9,284 nt of DNA from Pseudomonadota bacterium (lineage in GTDB: Bacteria > Pseudomonadota > Gammaproteobacteria > Pseudomonadales > Pseudomonadaceae), in contig JAEYXX010000066.1 in NCBI GenBank assembly GCA_023431055.1, positions 1 to 9,284 on the forward strand. The letters are read 5' to 3'. The first letter of the stretch is position 1; every line of letters starts with the position of its first letter. Shown piece by piece: positions 1 to 5,782 of this stretch. The notes below the pieces were generated by a model. The model was not told where the DNA came from. It did no database searches and worked only from the letters and a program-made list of their open reading frames with translations. The position numbers and the translations under genes were made by a program.

Positions 1-1897
1 ACCACTCCGACAGCAGGCGCACCTGCTTCTCGGTGTAGCCGCGCTCGACCATGCGTTTGACGAAGTCGTTGTGCTTCTGCTGATCCTCCTTGCTGCCCTT
101 GGCGTTGAAGCTGATGACCGGGAGCAGGTCCTCGGTGTTGGAGAACATCTTCTTCTCGATCACCACGCGTAGCTTCTCGTAGCTGAGCCAGGTGGGGTTC
201 TTGCCATTGTTGTTGGCGCGGGCGCGCAGCACGAAGTTGACGATCTCGTTGCGGAAATCCTTCGGGTTGCTGATGCCGGCCGGCTTCTCGATCTTCTCCA
301 GTTCCTCGTTGAGCGCCACGCGGTTGAGGATCTCGCCGGTTTCCGGGTCGCGGTATTCCTGATCCTGAATCCAGAAGTCGGCATACAGCACGTAGCGGTC
401 GAAGATGTTCTGCCCGTACTCGCTGTAGGACTCCAGATAGGCAGTCTGGATTTCCTTGCCGATGAACTCGATGTAGCGCGGCGCCAGGTATTCCTTGATA
501 TAGCGCAGGTAGCGCTCGCGTACCTCGGCGGGGAACTGCTCCTGCTCGATCTGCTGCTCCAGCACGTAGAGCAGGTGCACCGGGTTGGCCGCCACCTCGT
601 GCGGGTCGAAGTTGAACACTTTGGAGAGGATCTTGAAGGCGAAGCGGGTCGACAGACCGTTCATGCCTTCGTCCACGCCGGCGCTGTCGCGGTACTCCTG
701 GATCGACTTGGCTTTCGGATCGGTATCCTTGAGGTTCTCGCCGTCGTAGACGCGCATCTTCGAGTAGATGTTGGAGTTTTCCGGCTCCTTGAGGCGGCTC
801 AGTACGCTGAACTGGGCGAGCATCTTCAGGGTGTCCGGCGCGCAGTGCGCCTTGGCCAGCGAGCTGTTGATCAGCAGTTTGTCGTAGATGCGGATTTCAT
901 CGGTGACGCGCAGGCAGTAGGGCACCTTGACGATATAGATACGGTCGATGAAGGCTTCGTTGTTCTTGTTGTTGCGGAAGCTGTGCCATTCCGATTCGTT
1001 GGAGTGGGCCAGCAGGATGCCGCTGTAGGGAATCGCCCCCAGGCCTTCGGTGCTGTTGTAGTTGCCCTCCTGGGTAGCGGTCAGCAACGGGTGCAGGACC
1101 TTGATGGGCGCCTTGAACATCTCGACGAATTCCATCAGGCCCTGGTTGGCCCGGCACAGCGCGCCCGAGTAACTGTAGGCGTCGGCGTCGTTCTGCGGGT
1201 ATTCCTCGAGCTTGCGGATATCCACCTTGCCGACCAGCGCGGAAATATCCTGGTTGTTCTCGTCGCCCGGCTCGGTCTTGGCCACGGCGATCTGGTTGAG
1301 GATCGACGGATACAGCTTGACCACGCGGAACTGGCTGATGTCGCCGCCGAACTCCTGCAGGCGCTTGGTCGCCCAGGGCGACATGATCGAGCTGAGGTAA
1401 CGGCGTGGGATGCGGTAGTCCTCTTCGAGAATGGCGCCGTCTTCGGTGGCGTTGAACAGCCCCAGCGGCGACTCGAATACTGGTGAGCCCTTGATGGCGT
1501 AGAAGGGCACCTTTTCCATCAGCTGCTTGAGCTTTTCGGCCAGCGAGGATTTACCGCCGCCCACTGGCCCCAGCAGGTAGAGGATCTGCTTCTTCTCCTC
1601 CAGACCCTGCGCGGCGTGGCGGAAATAGGAGACGATCTGGTCGATGCATTCTTCCATGCCATGGAAGTCTGCGAAGGCCGGATAGCGGCGGATCACCTTG
1701 TTGGAAAAGATGCGTGACAGCCGTGGGTCATTGGACGTGTCCAGCAACTCCGGTTCGCCAATGGCCATCAGCAGGCGTTCGGCCGCAGTGGCGTAGGCGC
1801 TGCGATCCTGTTTGCACAGTTCGAGGTACTCCTGCAGCGAGTACTCCTCCTGGCGGGTCGCCTCGAAACGTTGTTGGAAGTGACTGAAAATGCTCAT
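1..1897 (-). CDS. prkA: PrkA/YeaG-family AAA+ serine protein kinase, 3' end cut by window edge
   Basis: Open frame of 632 codons from an ATG at 1895-1897 to the left edge with no stop. The family is about 640 residues long, so only some eight C-terminal residues are missing. The N-terminus begins MSIFSHFQQRFE, typical of the family. A Walker A loop, GPVGGGKSS, lies at residues 110-118, and a Walker-B-like stretch, GLMEFVEMFKAP, at 253-264. The N-terminal two thirds is the AAA_PrkA ATPase domain and the C-terminal third the PrkA kinase-like domain. Family knowledge: E. coli YeaG is a cytoplasmic Ser/Thr kinase of nitrogen-starvation and stationary phase, working with YeaH; a protease role has been reported for the Bacillus PrkA. 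In pseudomonads the following genes are usually yeaH- and spoVR/ycgB-like, which would lie off the left edge. A good Shine-Dalgarno supports the start. I sampled the frame along its length and saw no frameshift. The true substrate is unknown. Confidence 0.95.
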   Translation of the reverse strand, partial: MSIFSHFQQRFEATRQEEYSLQEYLELCKQDRSAYATAAERLLMAIGEPELLDTSNDPRLSRIFSNKVIRRYPAFADFHGMEECIDQIVSYFRHAAQGLEEKKQILYLLGPVGGGKSSLAEKLKQLMEKVPFYAIKGSPVFESPLGLFNATEDGAILEEDYRIPRRYLSSIMSPWATKRLQEFGGDISQFRVVKLYPSILNQIAVAKTEPGDENNQDISALVGKVDIRKLEEYPQNDADAYSYSGALCRANQGLMEFVEMFKAPIKVLHPLLTATQEGNYNSTEGLGAIPYSGILLAHSNESEWHSFRNNKNNEAFIDRIYIVKVPYCLRVTDEIRIYDKLLINSSLAKAHCAPDTLKMLAQFSVLSRLKEPENSNIYSKMRVYDGENLKDTDPKAKSIQEYRDSAGVDEGMNGLSTRFAFKILSKVFNFDPHEVAANPVHLLYVLEQQIEQEQFPAEVRERYLRYIKEYLAPRYIEFIGKEIQTAYLESYSEYGQNIFDRYVLYADFWIQDQEYRDPETGEILNRVALNEELEKIEKPAGISNPKDFRNEIVNFVLRARANNNGKNPTWLSYEKLRVVIEKKMFSNTEDLLPVISFNAKGSKEDQQKHNDFVKRMVERGYTEKQVRLLSEW

Positions 1898-1902
1898 GAC
1901 TT

Positions 1903-1908
1903 CACCTC
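1903..1908 (-). promoter_or_regulatory. Ribosome binding site of prkA
   Basis: The minus strand reads GAGGTG, five bases before the prkA ATG. This is a strong Shine-Dalgarno match at good spacing and fixes the start at 1897. Confidence 0.8.
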
Positions 1909-2008
1909 GCTCGATGCTGAAAGCTGGCTCGGGATCGGTCGTGCGTGCAGGTGCTGGGTGGCGCCGGCTCCGAAGAAGTCGGGAATAATCCCCCAAAACC
2001 TAAAAGTC

Positions 2009-2125
2009 GTTACCGATGGCCCGATGCCGGTTGGCCGGCTCTACCTTCAGTGGGATGGCCTAAGTAACAGAATAGTTCGTTCTGCAGCGCGTCAAGGGCA
2101 CAACAACGATAACGGGATGTTACCG
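2009..2125 (-). repeat. Repeated 7-mer CGGTAAC flanking the candidate prkA promoter
   Basis: The minus strand carries CGGTAAC twice, at 2125-2119 and 2015-2009, one copy on each side of the candidate -35/-10. The upstream copy is one arm of an imperfect dyad, GGTAAC-N5-GTTATC. A related GTTAC lies just after the -10 (2068-2064). The pattern could be a regulator site, but 7-mers recur by chance and I recognise no known operator. Confidence 0.25.
2069..2095 (-). promoter_or_regulatory. Candidate promoter of prkA (sigma-70 / RpoS type)
   Basis: On the minus strand TTGACG (2095-2090) is followed after 15 bases by TATTCT (2074-2069). The -10 with its preceding base is CTATTCT, one mismatch from CTATACT, the usual RpoS -10. 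The 15-base spacing is short for sigma-70, while RpoS tolerates poor -35 spacing. E. coli yeaG is known to be a stress and stationary-phase gene, which agrees, but no experiment is visible here. Inference only. Confidence 0.4.
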
Positions 2126-2138
2126 TGCGTCGGGAAGT

Positions 2139-2171
2139 GGCGGCAGGCCAGGGCGGACGCGGCCTGCCGCC
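2139..2171 (-). terminator. GC-rich hairpin after glpE, possible terminator
   Basis: A perfect 11-bp inverted repeat, GGCGGCAGGCC (2139-2149) and GGCCTGCCGCC (2161-2171), encloses an 11-base loop. It begins ten bases past the glpE stop. No T-run follows on the minus strand, where the next bases are CACTTCCCG. It is therefore not a classic intrinsic terminator; it may stabilise the 3' end of the glpE message or act with Rho. Confidence 0.45.
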
Positions 2172-2180
2172 TGAAGAAAT

Positions 2181-2510
2181 TTATTCTTCGGAACTTTGGG
2201 CCGTCTCGCTTGGGTAGGTGGCGCGCCAAAGCTCGAAACCGCCGTCGAGACTGTACACCTCGGAAAAACCCTGGCCTGCCAGATAAGCGGCAGCGCCCTG
2301 GCTGGAGTTGCCGTGGTAGCAGGAGACGATCAGCGGTGCGTCGAGGTCGGCATGAGTGATGAAGTCATGCAGCGAGTGGTTGTCCAGATGGCGCGAGCCG
2401 CTGATGTGGCCATTGGCGAAGCTGTGCGGGTCGCGAATGTCGACTACCACCGCGCCCTGGGTACGCAGCTCGTGCGCCTGTTGTGGGGAGATACGCTTGA
2501 ATTCGCTCAT
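2181..2510 (-). CDS. glpE: GlpE-type thiosulfate sulfurtransferase (rhodanese)
   Basis: A 109-residue single-domain rhodanese, the usual GlpE length. The domain spans nearly the whole protein: [10 protein letters not shown] at 6-15, [10 protein letters not shown] at 22-31 with the conserved Asp, and the active-site loop CYHGNSS at 64-70, in which Cys64 carries the persulfide. The six-residue loop with this sequence is characteristic of GlpE. The enzyme moves sulfur from thiosulfate to cyanide or another acceptor such as thioredoxin, in the cytoplasm; its cellular role remains loosely defined. It has no signal peptide. The ATG at 2508-2510 gives the family N-terminus MSEFKRI; a weak AAAGG (2519-2523) lies eight bases upstream. 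The gene follows apaH by 29 bases and is probably the last gene of that transcription unit. In E. coli glpE lies instead beside glpG and glpR; the link to apaH is a Pseudomonas arrangement. Confidence 0.95.
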   Translation of the reverse strand: MSEFKRISPQQAHELRTQGAVVVDIRDPHSFANGHISGSRHLDNHSLHDFITHADLDAPLIVSCYHGNSSQGAAAYLAGQGFSEVYSLDGGFELWRATYPSETAQSSEE

Positions 2511-2539
2511 GTTCGGGACCTTTACCGGATGGGGCGGGC

Positions 2540-3358
2540 TTATTCCTTGGGACAGGTACAGCGGTGCAGGGCGCCACTGTCGACATCGAGCAGGGTCATC
2601 GCATTGCCCCAGACGCAGCCGGTGTCCAGAGCGTAGAGGCCTGGCTCGGTGCAATGGCCTTCCAGCGCTGCCCAGTGCCCGAAGATGATCTTCTCGCCGC
2701 GCATCTTGCGTTGTGGGTGGCTGAACCAGGGTGCGAAGCCGGGCGGAGCGTTGTCGAGGCCTTCCTTCGTCTTCAGGTCCAGTGTGCCATCTGCCTTGCA
2801 GAAGCGCATGCGGGTGAAATAGTTGGTGATGACCCGCAGGCGGGTGACGCCTTGCAGATCCTTGTTCCATTTGGCTGGTTCGTTGCCATACATGCCGTCG
2901 AGAAACAGGGGCAGGCGGGCATCATCGCGCAGTGCCTCTTCGACCTCGGCGGCTCGGCGCAATGCCTTGCTCAGCGTCCACTGGGGCGGGATGCCGGCAT
3001 GTACCAGGGTCACTTTGCGCTCGGCATCGTGGTGCACCAGCTTCTGCATGCGCAGCCAGTCGAGCAGGTCGTTGCGATCCGGCGCGTCGAGAATCTCGCG
3101 CAGGGTATCGCCCTTCTTCAGGCGCTCGATGTTATGCGCAACTGCCAGCAGATGCAGGTCATGGTTGCCCAGCACGCAGGTGACCGCCTGGCGGATGGAG
3201 TAGAGAAAACGCAGGGTTTCCAGCGACTGCGGGCCGCGGTTGACCAGATCGCCGACCAGCCAGAGCTGGTCGTGCGCCGGATCGAATGCCACCTGTTCGA
3301 GCAGGCATTTGAGTGGTTTCAGGCAGCCCTGCAGGTCGCCGACGGCGTAGACGGCCAT
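2540..3358 (-). CDS. apaH: Symmetrical Ap4A hydrolase (bis(5'-nucleosyl)-tetraphosphatase)
   Basis: A 272-residue protein of the calcineurin-like metallophosphatase family, normal length for ApaH. The metal-binding motifs appear in order: GDLQG at 7-11, GDLVNRG at 36-42, GNHD at 64-67, HAG at 120-122, and GHWA at 227-230 with DTGCVWG at 245-251. The enzyme splits diadenosine tetraphosphate into two ADP and, by family knowledge, also removes nucleoside-tetraphosphate caps from RNA; it acts in the cytoplasm and affects stress responses and motility. The ATG shares its A with the last base of the apaG TGA stop (TGATG), so translation is probably coupled. An AGGAG at 3369-3373, inside the end of apaG, supports the start. 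The stop is TAA at 2540-2542, and glpE begins 29 bases later. Confidence 0.97.
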   Translation of the reverse strand: MAVYAVGDLQGCLKPLKCLLEQVAFDPAHDQLWLVGDLVNRGPQSLETLRFLYSIRQAVTCVLGNHDLHLLAVAHNIERLKKGDTLREILDAPDRNDLLDWLRMQKLVHHDAERKVTLVHAGIPPQWTLSKALRRAAEVEEALRDDARLPLFLDGMYGNEPAKWNKDLQGVTRLRVITNYFTRMRFCKADGTLDLKTKEGLDNAPPGFAPWFSHPQRKMRGEKIIFGHWAALEGHCTEPGLYALDTGCVWGNAMTLLDVDSGALHRCTCPKE

Positions 3359-3738
3359 CAGTGCAATGCTCCTGGTACCGCCAGACGGAACGGTGCAATG
3401 GTTGCGTCGAAGCGTTTGCCGTCTTCGGCAAGCATCTGGTAGCTGCCCTGCATGGTGCCGACCTGGGTGGCCATCACCGTGCCGCTACTGTAGGTGTGGC
3501 TGGCGCCTGGCTCGATGTGCGGTTGTTGGCCGATCACACCGACGCCGCGGACTTCCTGCACACGGCCGTCGCCATCGGTGATGATCCAATGACGCGACAG
3601 CAACTGCGCCGGCAACTCGCCGTTATTGACGATGGTCACGGTGTAGGAGAACGCGTAGCGGTTCTGCTCCGGCTGCGATTGTGCAGCCAGATAGTGGGTG
3701 GTGACGCTGACGTCGATCTGATAACGAGGGTCGGACAT
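3358..3738 (-). CDS. apaG: ApaG protein (Co2+/Mg2+ efflux-associated, DUF525)
   Basis: A 126-residue protein, the normal ApaG length, covering one fibronectin-III-like beta-sandwich domain. Typical features are the start [12 protein letters not shown], the GVGVIGQQP segment at 65-73, [16 protein letters not shown] across 83-98 and the final [14 protein letters not shown]. The family binds metals and perhaps pyrophosphate. In Salmonella corD (apaG) mutants are changed in cobalt and magnesium handling, but no enzymatic reaction is established. It has no signal peptide or membrane segment. It starts 29 bases after the rsmA stop, with only a weak purine stretch as Shine-Dalgarno, and its TGA overlaps the apaH ATG by one base. 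The rsmA-apaG-apaH order is widely kept in gamma-proteobacteria. Confidence 0.96.
   Translation of the reverse strand: MSDPRYQIDVSVTTHYLAAQSQPEQNRYAFSYTVTIVNNGELPAQLLSRHWIITDGDGRVQEVRGVGVIGQQPHIEPGASHTYSSGTVMATQVGTMQGSYQMLAEDGKRFDATIAPFRLAVPGALH
3369..3373 (-). promoter_or_regulatory. Ribosome binding site of apaH
   Basis: AGGAG on the minus strand lies ten bases before the apaH ATG and inside the last codons of apaG. The spacing is slightly long, but the apaG stop overlaps the start, so terminating ribosomes could restart here. Confidence 0.6.
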
Positions 3739-3767
3739 GCGCGTGATCCGTTGAGCCTGATTGCAGT

Positions 3768-4577
3768 TTAGTCCTGCGCAGCGCAGGGCTGCAGGGCGAG
3801 CTGGTCGGCCAGACGAACGAAGGCGGCCAGATCCAGCTGTTCCGGGCGCAGGCTGCCGTCGACACCGGCTGCCTCGATGGCCTCGGCAGGTAGCAGCTGC
3901 TTGAGCGTATTGCGCAGGGTCTTGCGGCGCTGGTTGAAGGCCTCACGCACCACGCGTTCGAGCAGGCGATGGTCCTTGGCTGGGTGTGGCAGGGTTTCAT
4001 GCGGCACCAGGCGCACGATGGCCGAGTCGACCTTGGGCGGCGGGTTGAAGGCGCCGGGGCCGACGTTGAACAGATGCTCCACACGGCAGTGGTACTGCAC
4101 CATGATCGACAGGCGGCCCCAGTCGCCACCACCCGGGCCGGCGGCCATGCGCTCGACCACTTCCTTCTGCAGCATGAAGTGCATGTCGCGTATCAGCGGC
4201 GCGTTGTCCAGCAGATGGAAAATCAGCGGCGTGGAAATGTTGTAGGGCAGGTTGCCGACTACACGCAGACTGCGTGGCGCTGCTTCGAGGCGGGCGAAGT
4301 CGAACTTCAGTGCGTCGCCCTGGTTCAGGCGAAAGCGCGGATTGTCGCCGAACTTGCCTTGCAGGATGGGGATCAGGTCGAGGTCGAGTTCGATCACGTC
4401 GAGCTGTGCACCGCTGCCGAGCAAACCCTCGGTGATAGCGCCCTGGCCGGGACCGATTTCCAGCAGGCGCTCATCTTCCTTGGCGCGAATGGCGCGCAGG
4501 ATGCGGTCGATCACTCCGGCGTCATGCAGGAAGTTCTGGCCGAAGCGCTTGCGCGCGCGGTGTTGGTATTCGGACAT
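3768..4577 (-). CDS. rsmA: 16S rRNA (adenine1518-N6/adenine1519-N6)-dimethyltransferase
   Basis: A 269-residue class I SAM methyltransferase, normal for RsmA/KsgA. The N-terminus has the family motif RKRFGQNFL at 9-17. SAM binding is by EIGPGQG at 40-46 and the acidic IEL at 62-64, followed by GDAL at 87-90. The catalytic NLPY (109-112) flips the target adenines. FNPPPKVDS at 177-185 and the RRKTLRN segment complete the signature. The enzyme dimethylates two adjacent adenines in the 3' hairpin of 16S rRNA late in 30S assembly; loss gives kasugamycin resistance. This rsmA (ksgA) is unrelated to the CsrA-like regulator also called RsmA in Pseudomonas. The ATG at 4575-4577 gives the family start [16 protein letters not shown]. 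It follows pdxA after 113 bases, with an inverted repeat in between. Confidence 0.97.
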   Translation of the reverse strand: MSEYQHRARKRFGQNFLHDAGVIDRILRAIRAKEDERLLEIGPGQGAITEGLLGSGAQLDVIELDLDLIPILQGKFGDNPRFRLNQGDALKFDFARLEAAPRSLRVVGNLPYNISTPLIFHLLDNAPLIRDMHFMLQKEVVERMAAGPGGGDWGRLSIMVQYHCRVEHLFNVGPGAFNPPPKVDSAIVRLVPHETLPHPAKDHRLLERVVREAFNQRRKTLRNTLKQLLPAEAIEAAGVDGSLRPEQLDLAAFVRLADQLALQPCAAQD

Positions 4578-4583
4578 GTGCGG

Positions 4584-4587
4584 CTCC
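4584..4587 (-). promoter_or_regulatory. Ribosome binding site of rsmA
   Basis: GGAG on the minus strand lies six bases before the rsmA ATG. It sits seven bases downstream of the inverted repeat at 4595-4618, so folding of that repeat could influence access. Confidence 0.6.
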
Positions 4588-4594
4588 GCGCAGC

Positions 4595-4618
4595 GCCTCG
4601 AGGTGCATTGCTCGAGGC
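4595..4618 (-). repeat. Perfect inverted repeat in the rsmA leader
   Basis: GCCTCGAG and CTCGAGGC are perfect 8-bp arms around an 8-base loop. Each arm itself holds the palindrome CTCGAG, so alternative pairings or dimer-like DNA binding are possible. The element lies between pdxA and rsmA, 17 bases before the rsmA ATG, with no following T-run, so it is not an intrinsic terminator. It may be an RNA hairpin that affects rsmA translation or message stability, or a protein site. Confidence 0.5.
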
Positions 4619-4690
4619 TGGATGCAAGAAAGAAAGTCGCACAGTCTACCAGCGAATGGCGCCTCGGGCGCGTGCCAGGGTCTCAGTGGT
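4619..4690 (-). other. pdxA-rsmA spacer
   Basis: Behind the pdxA stop the spacer holds a small hairpin, GCGCC-TCG-GGCGC (4659-4671), with no T-run next to it; a pyrimidine stretch TTTCTTTCTT comes only some 20 bases later (about 4626-4635). A TGGTAGACT on the minus strand resembles an extended -10, but no fitting -35 precedes it. I see no convincing promoter or terminator, so read-through from pdxA into rsmA is the simplest reading. Confidence 0.35.
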
Positions 4691-5686
4691 TCATCGCTGG
4701 TGGTTGGCGGCCATCTGATAGGCGGTTTCCAGCGCCACTTGCAGACTGCCGGTATCGACCTTGCCGGTGCCGGCGAGATCGAGAGCGGTACCGTGATCCA
4801 CCGAGGTGCGGATGATCGGCAGGCCCAGGGTGACGTTGAGCGCCGCGCCGAAGCCCTTGAACTTGAGCACAGGCAGGCCCTGGTCGTGGTACATGGCCAG
4901 CACGGCATCGGCATGTTCGAGATACTTCGGCGTGAACAGAGTGTCCGCTGGCAACGGGCCGATCAGGTTCATGCCTTCGCTGCGCAGACGCTCCAGCGTC
5001 GGCTCGATGATCTCGATTTCCTCGCGGCCCAGATGGCCGCCTTCACCCGCATGCGGATTGAGCCCGCAGACCAGGATGCGCGGCTCGGCGATGCCGAACT
5101 TGCTTTGCAGATCTGAGTGCAGGATGCGGGTGACCCGTTCCAGGCGCTCGGCGGTGATGGCGCTTGCTACATCCTTCAGCGGCAGGTGAGTGGTGACCAA
5201 CGCCACACGCAAGCCGCGGGTCGCCAGCATCATCACCACTTGCTCGGTATGGGTCAGCTCGGCGAGAAACTCGGTGTGGCCAGAGAAGGCGATGCCCGCC
5301 TCGTTGATCACGCCTTTGTGCACCGGTGCGGTGATCATCGCGGCGAAGGTACCGTCCAGACAGCCATGGCCTGCACGGGTGAGGGTTTCCAGCACGTAGG
5401 CAGCGTTGGCGGGGGTTAGTTTGCCTGGCGTTGTCGGGGTTGCCAGTGGTGTATCCCAGACATACAGCGCGCCTGCGGGGGCAGGGCGATCTGGCCACTG
5501 CTTCGGGCCTACCTCCAGCAGCTCGATATCCAGTCCCAGTTGCCTTGCACGTTCAGCCAGCAGTTCCCGGCTGGCGATGGTGACCAGCGGTGCAGGCTGA
5601 GTCTGCTGGGCCAGCAACAGGCAGAGATCGGGGCCGATGCCGGCGGGCTCGCCTGGGGTAAGGGCAAAGCATTGCTGGGCTGTCAT
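4691..5686 (-). CDS. pdxA: 4-hydroxythreonine-4-phosphate dehydrogenase
   Basis: A 331-residue PdxA, normal length. The N-terminus has [12 protein letters not shown] at 10-21, and the active site shows [10 protein letters not shown] (119-128) and SGHTEF (135-140). The three metal-binding histidines are visible at 167 (TTHLPL), 212 (NPHAGE) and 267 (YHDQG). The NAD-dependent enzyme oxidises 4-phosphohydroxy-L-threonine; the product loses CO2 and is joined with deoxyxylulose 5-phosphate by PdxJ to give pyridoxine 5'-phosphate. It acts in the cytoplasm as a dimer. The ATG at 5684-5686 gives the usual N-terminus with a GAGAG-type Shine-Dalgarno a few bases upstream. It lies behind the terminator that closes lptD-surA and so probably opens a new transcription unit, unlike the continuous surA-pdxA-ksgA-apaG-apaH operon known from E. 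coli. Stop TGA at 4691-4693. Confidence 0.97.
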   Translation of the reverse strand: MTAQQCFALTPGEPAGIGPDLCLLLAQQTQPAPLVTIASRELLAERARQLGLDIELLEVGPKQWPDRPAPAGALYVWDTPLATPTTPGKLTPANAAYVLETLTRAGHGCLDGTFAAMITAPVHKGVINEAGIAFSGHTEFLAELTHTEQVVMMLATRGLRVALVTTHLPLKDVASAITAERLERVTRILHSDLQSKFGIAEPRILVCGLNPHAGEGGHLGREEIEIIEPTLERLRSEGMNLIGPLPADTLFTPKYLEHADAVLAMYHDQGLPVLKFKGFGAALNVTLGLPIIRTSVDHGTALDLAGTGKVDTGSLQVALETAYQMAANHQR

Positions 5687-5700
5687 GGTCGCTCTCGGTA

Positions 5701-5720
5701 TGGCGTGGGGCGCCAGTGTA
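5701..5720 (-). promoter_or_regulatory. Candidate pdxA -10 with adjacent dyad
   Basis: On the minus strand TACACT (5720-5715) resembles a sigma-70 -10 (four of six). It overlaps by one base a dyad, TGGCG-N5-CGCCA (5715-5701). No clear -35 lies 16-18 bases upstream; that position falls in the T-run of the surA terminator. A start here would leave a leader of about 20 bases. The dyad could be an operator or simply a 5'-end hairpin. Weak evidence. Confidence 0.3.
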
Positions 5721-5740
5721 CGCTGCCGGGTCGGAAACGA

Positions 5741-5767
5741 AAAAGCCCGGCGCTAGGCCGGGCTTTT
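5741..5767 (-). terminator. Rho-independent terminator of lptD-surA
   Basis: AAAAGCCCGGC (5741-5751), a five-base loop, then GCCGGGCTTTT (5757-5767) form a perfect 11-bp stem. On the minus strand the GC-rich stem is followed by five T (5744-5740), a classic intrinsic terminator 15 bases beyond the surA stop. The T-run on the plus strand (5764-5767) means it could also stop antisense transcription coming from the pdxA side. Confidence 0.9.
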
Positions 5768-5782
5768 GGTTCGAAACCGTTC

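Larger units (their letters stand above)
1898..2180 (-). other. glpE-prkA intergenic region / prkA leader
   Basis: This 283-base gap is the largest in the window. Reading in the direction of transcription it holds a GC-rich hairpin behind glpE (2139-2171), an imperfect dyad (arms 2108-2113 and 2119-2124), a candidate promoter (2069-2095), a 5-bp inverted repeat GCCGG-N4-CCGGC (2026-2039), an imperfect dyad GGGAATAATCCC (1981-1992) and the prkA Shine-Dalgarno. A plus-strand frame at 1871-2359 crosses it, but its product has no recognisable features and it overlaps prkA and glpE, so I do not call a gene. If the candidate promoter is real the prkA leader would be roughly 165 bases long. Confidence 0.6.

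Noticed and set aside
575..1486. 303-residue plus-strand open frame opposite prkA
   Set aside because: The minus strand encodes a full PrkA here with every family motif. The plus-strand product is a composition-driven shadow (rich in V, L, A, G, D, H, Q) with no recognisable domain, and it is the reverse of high-GC3 codons.
2173..2189. GAAGAA-N5-TTCTTC inverted repeat over the glpE stop codon
   Set aside because: A six-bp AT-rich stem partly made of Glu codons is weak and likely incidental; the stronger hairpin at 2139-2171 is the better candidate for a 3' end.
1871..2359. 162-residue plus-strand open frame spanning the glpE-prkA gap
   Set aside because: It would overlap the ends of both genes, its product is rich in R, G and W with no domain, and no convincing Shine-Dalgarno precedes it.
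2564..3442. 292-residue plus-strand open frame opposite apaH
   Set aside because: It covers apaH and the end of apaG in antisense, has no family features, and is explained by GC-rich codon use of apaH.
4671..4677. TGGCACG on the minus strand, like a sigma-54 -24 element, between pdxA and rsmA
   Set aside because: The matching -12 TTGC/GC at the required spacing is absent (GG-N10 is followed by AG), so it is not a sigma-54 promoter.
3969..4718. 249-residue plus-strand open frame opposite rsmA
   Set aside because: It is antisense to the complete rsmA with all its catalytic motifs; no independent coding evidence.
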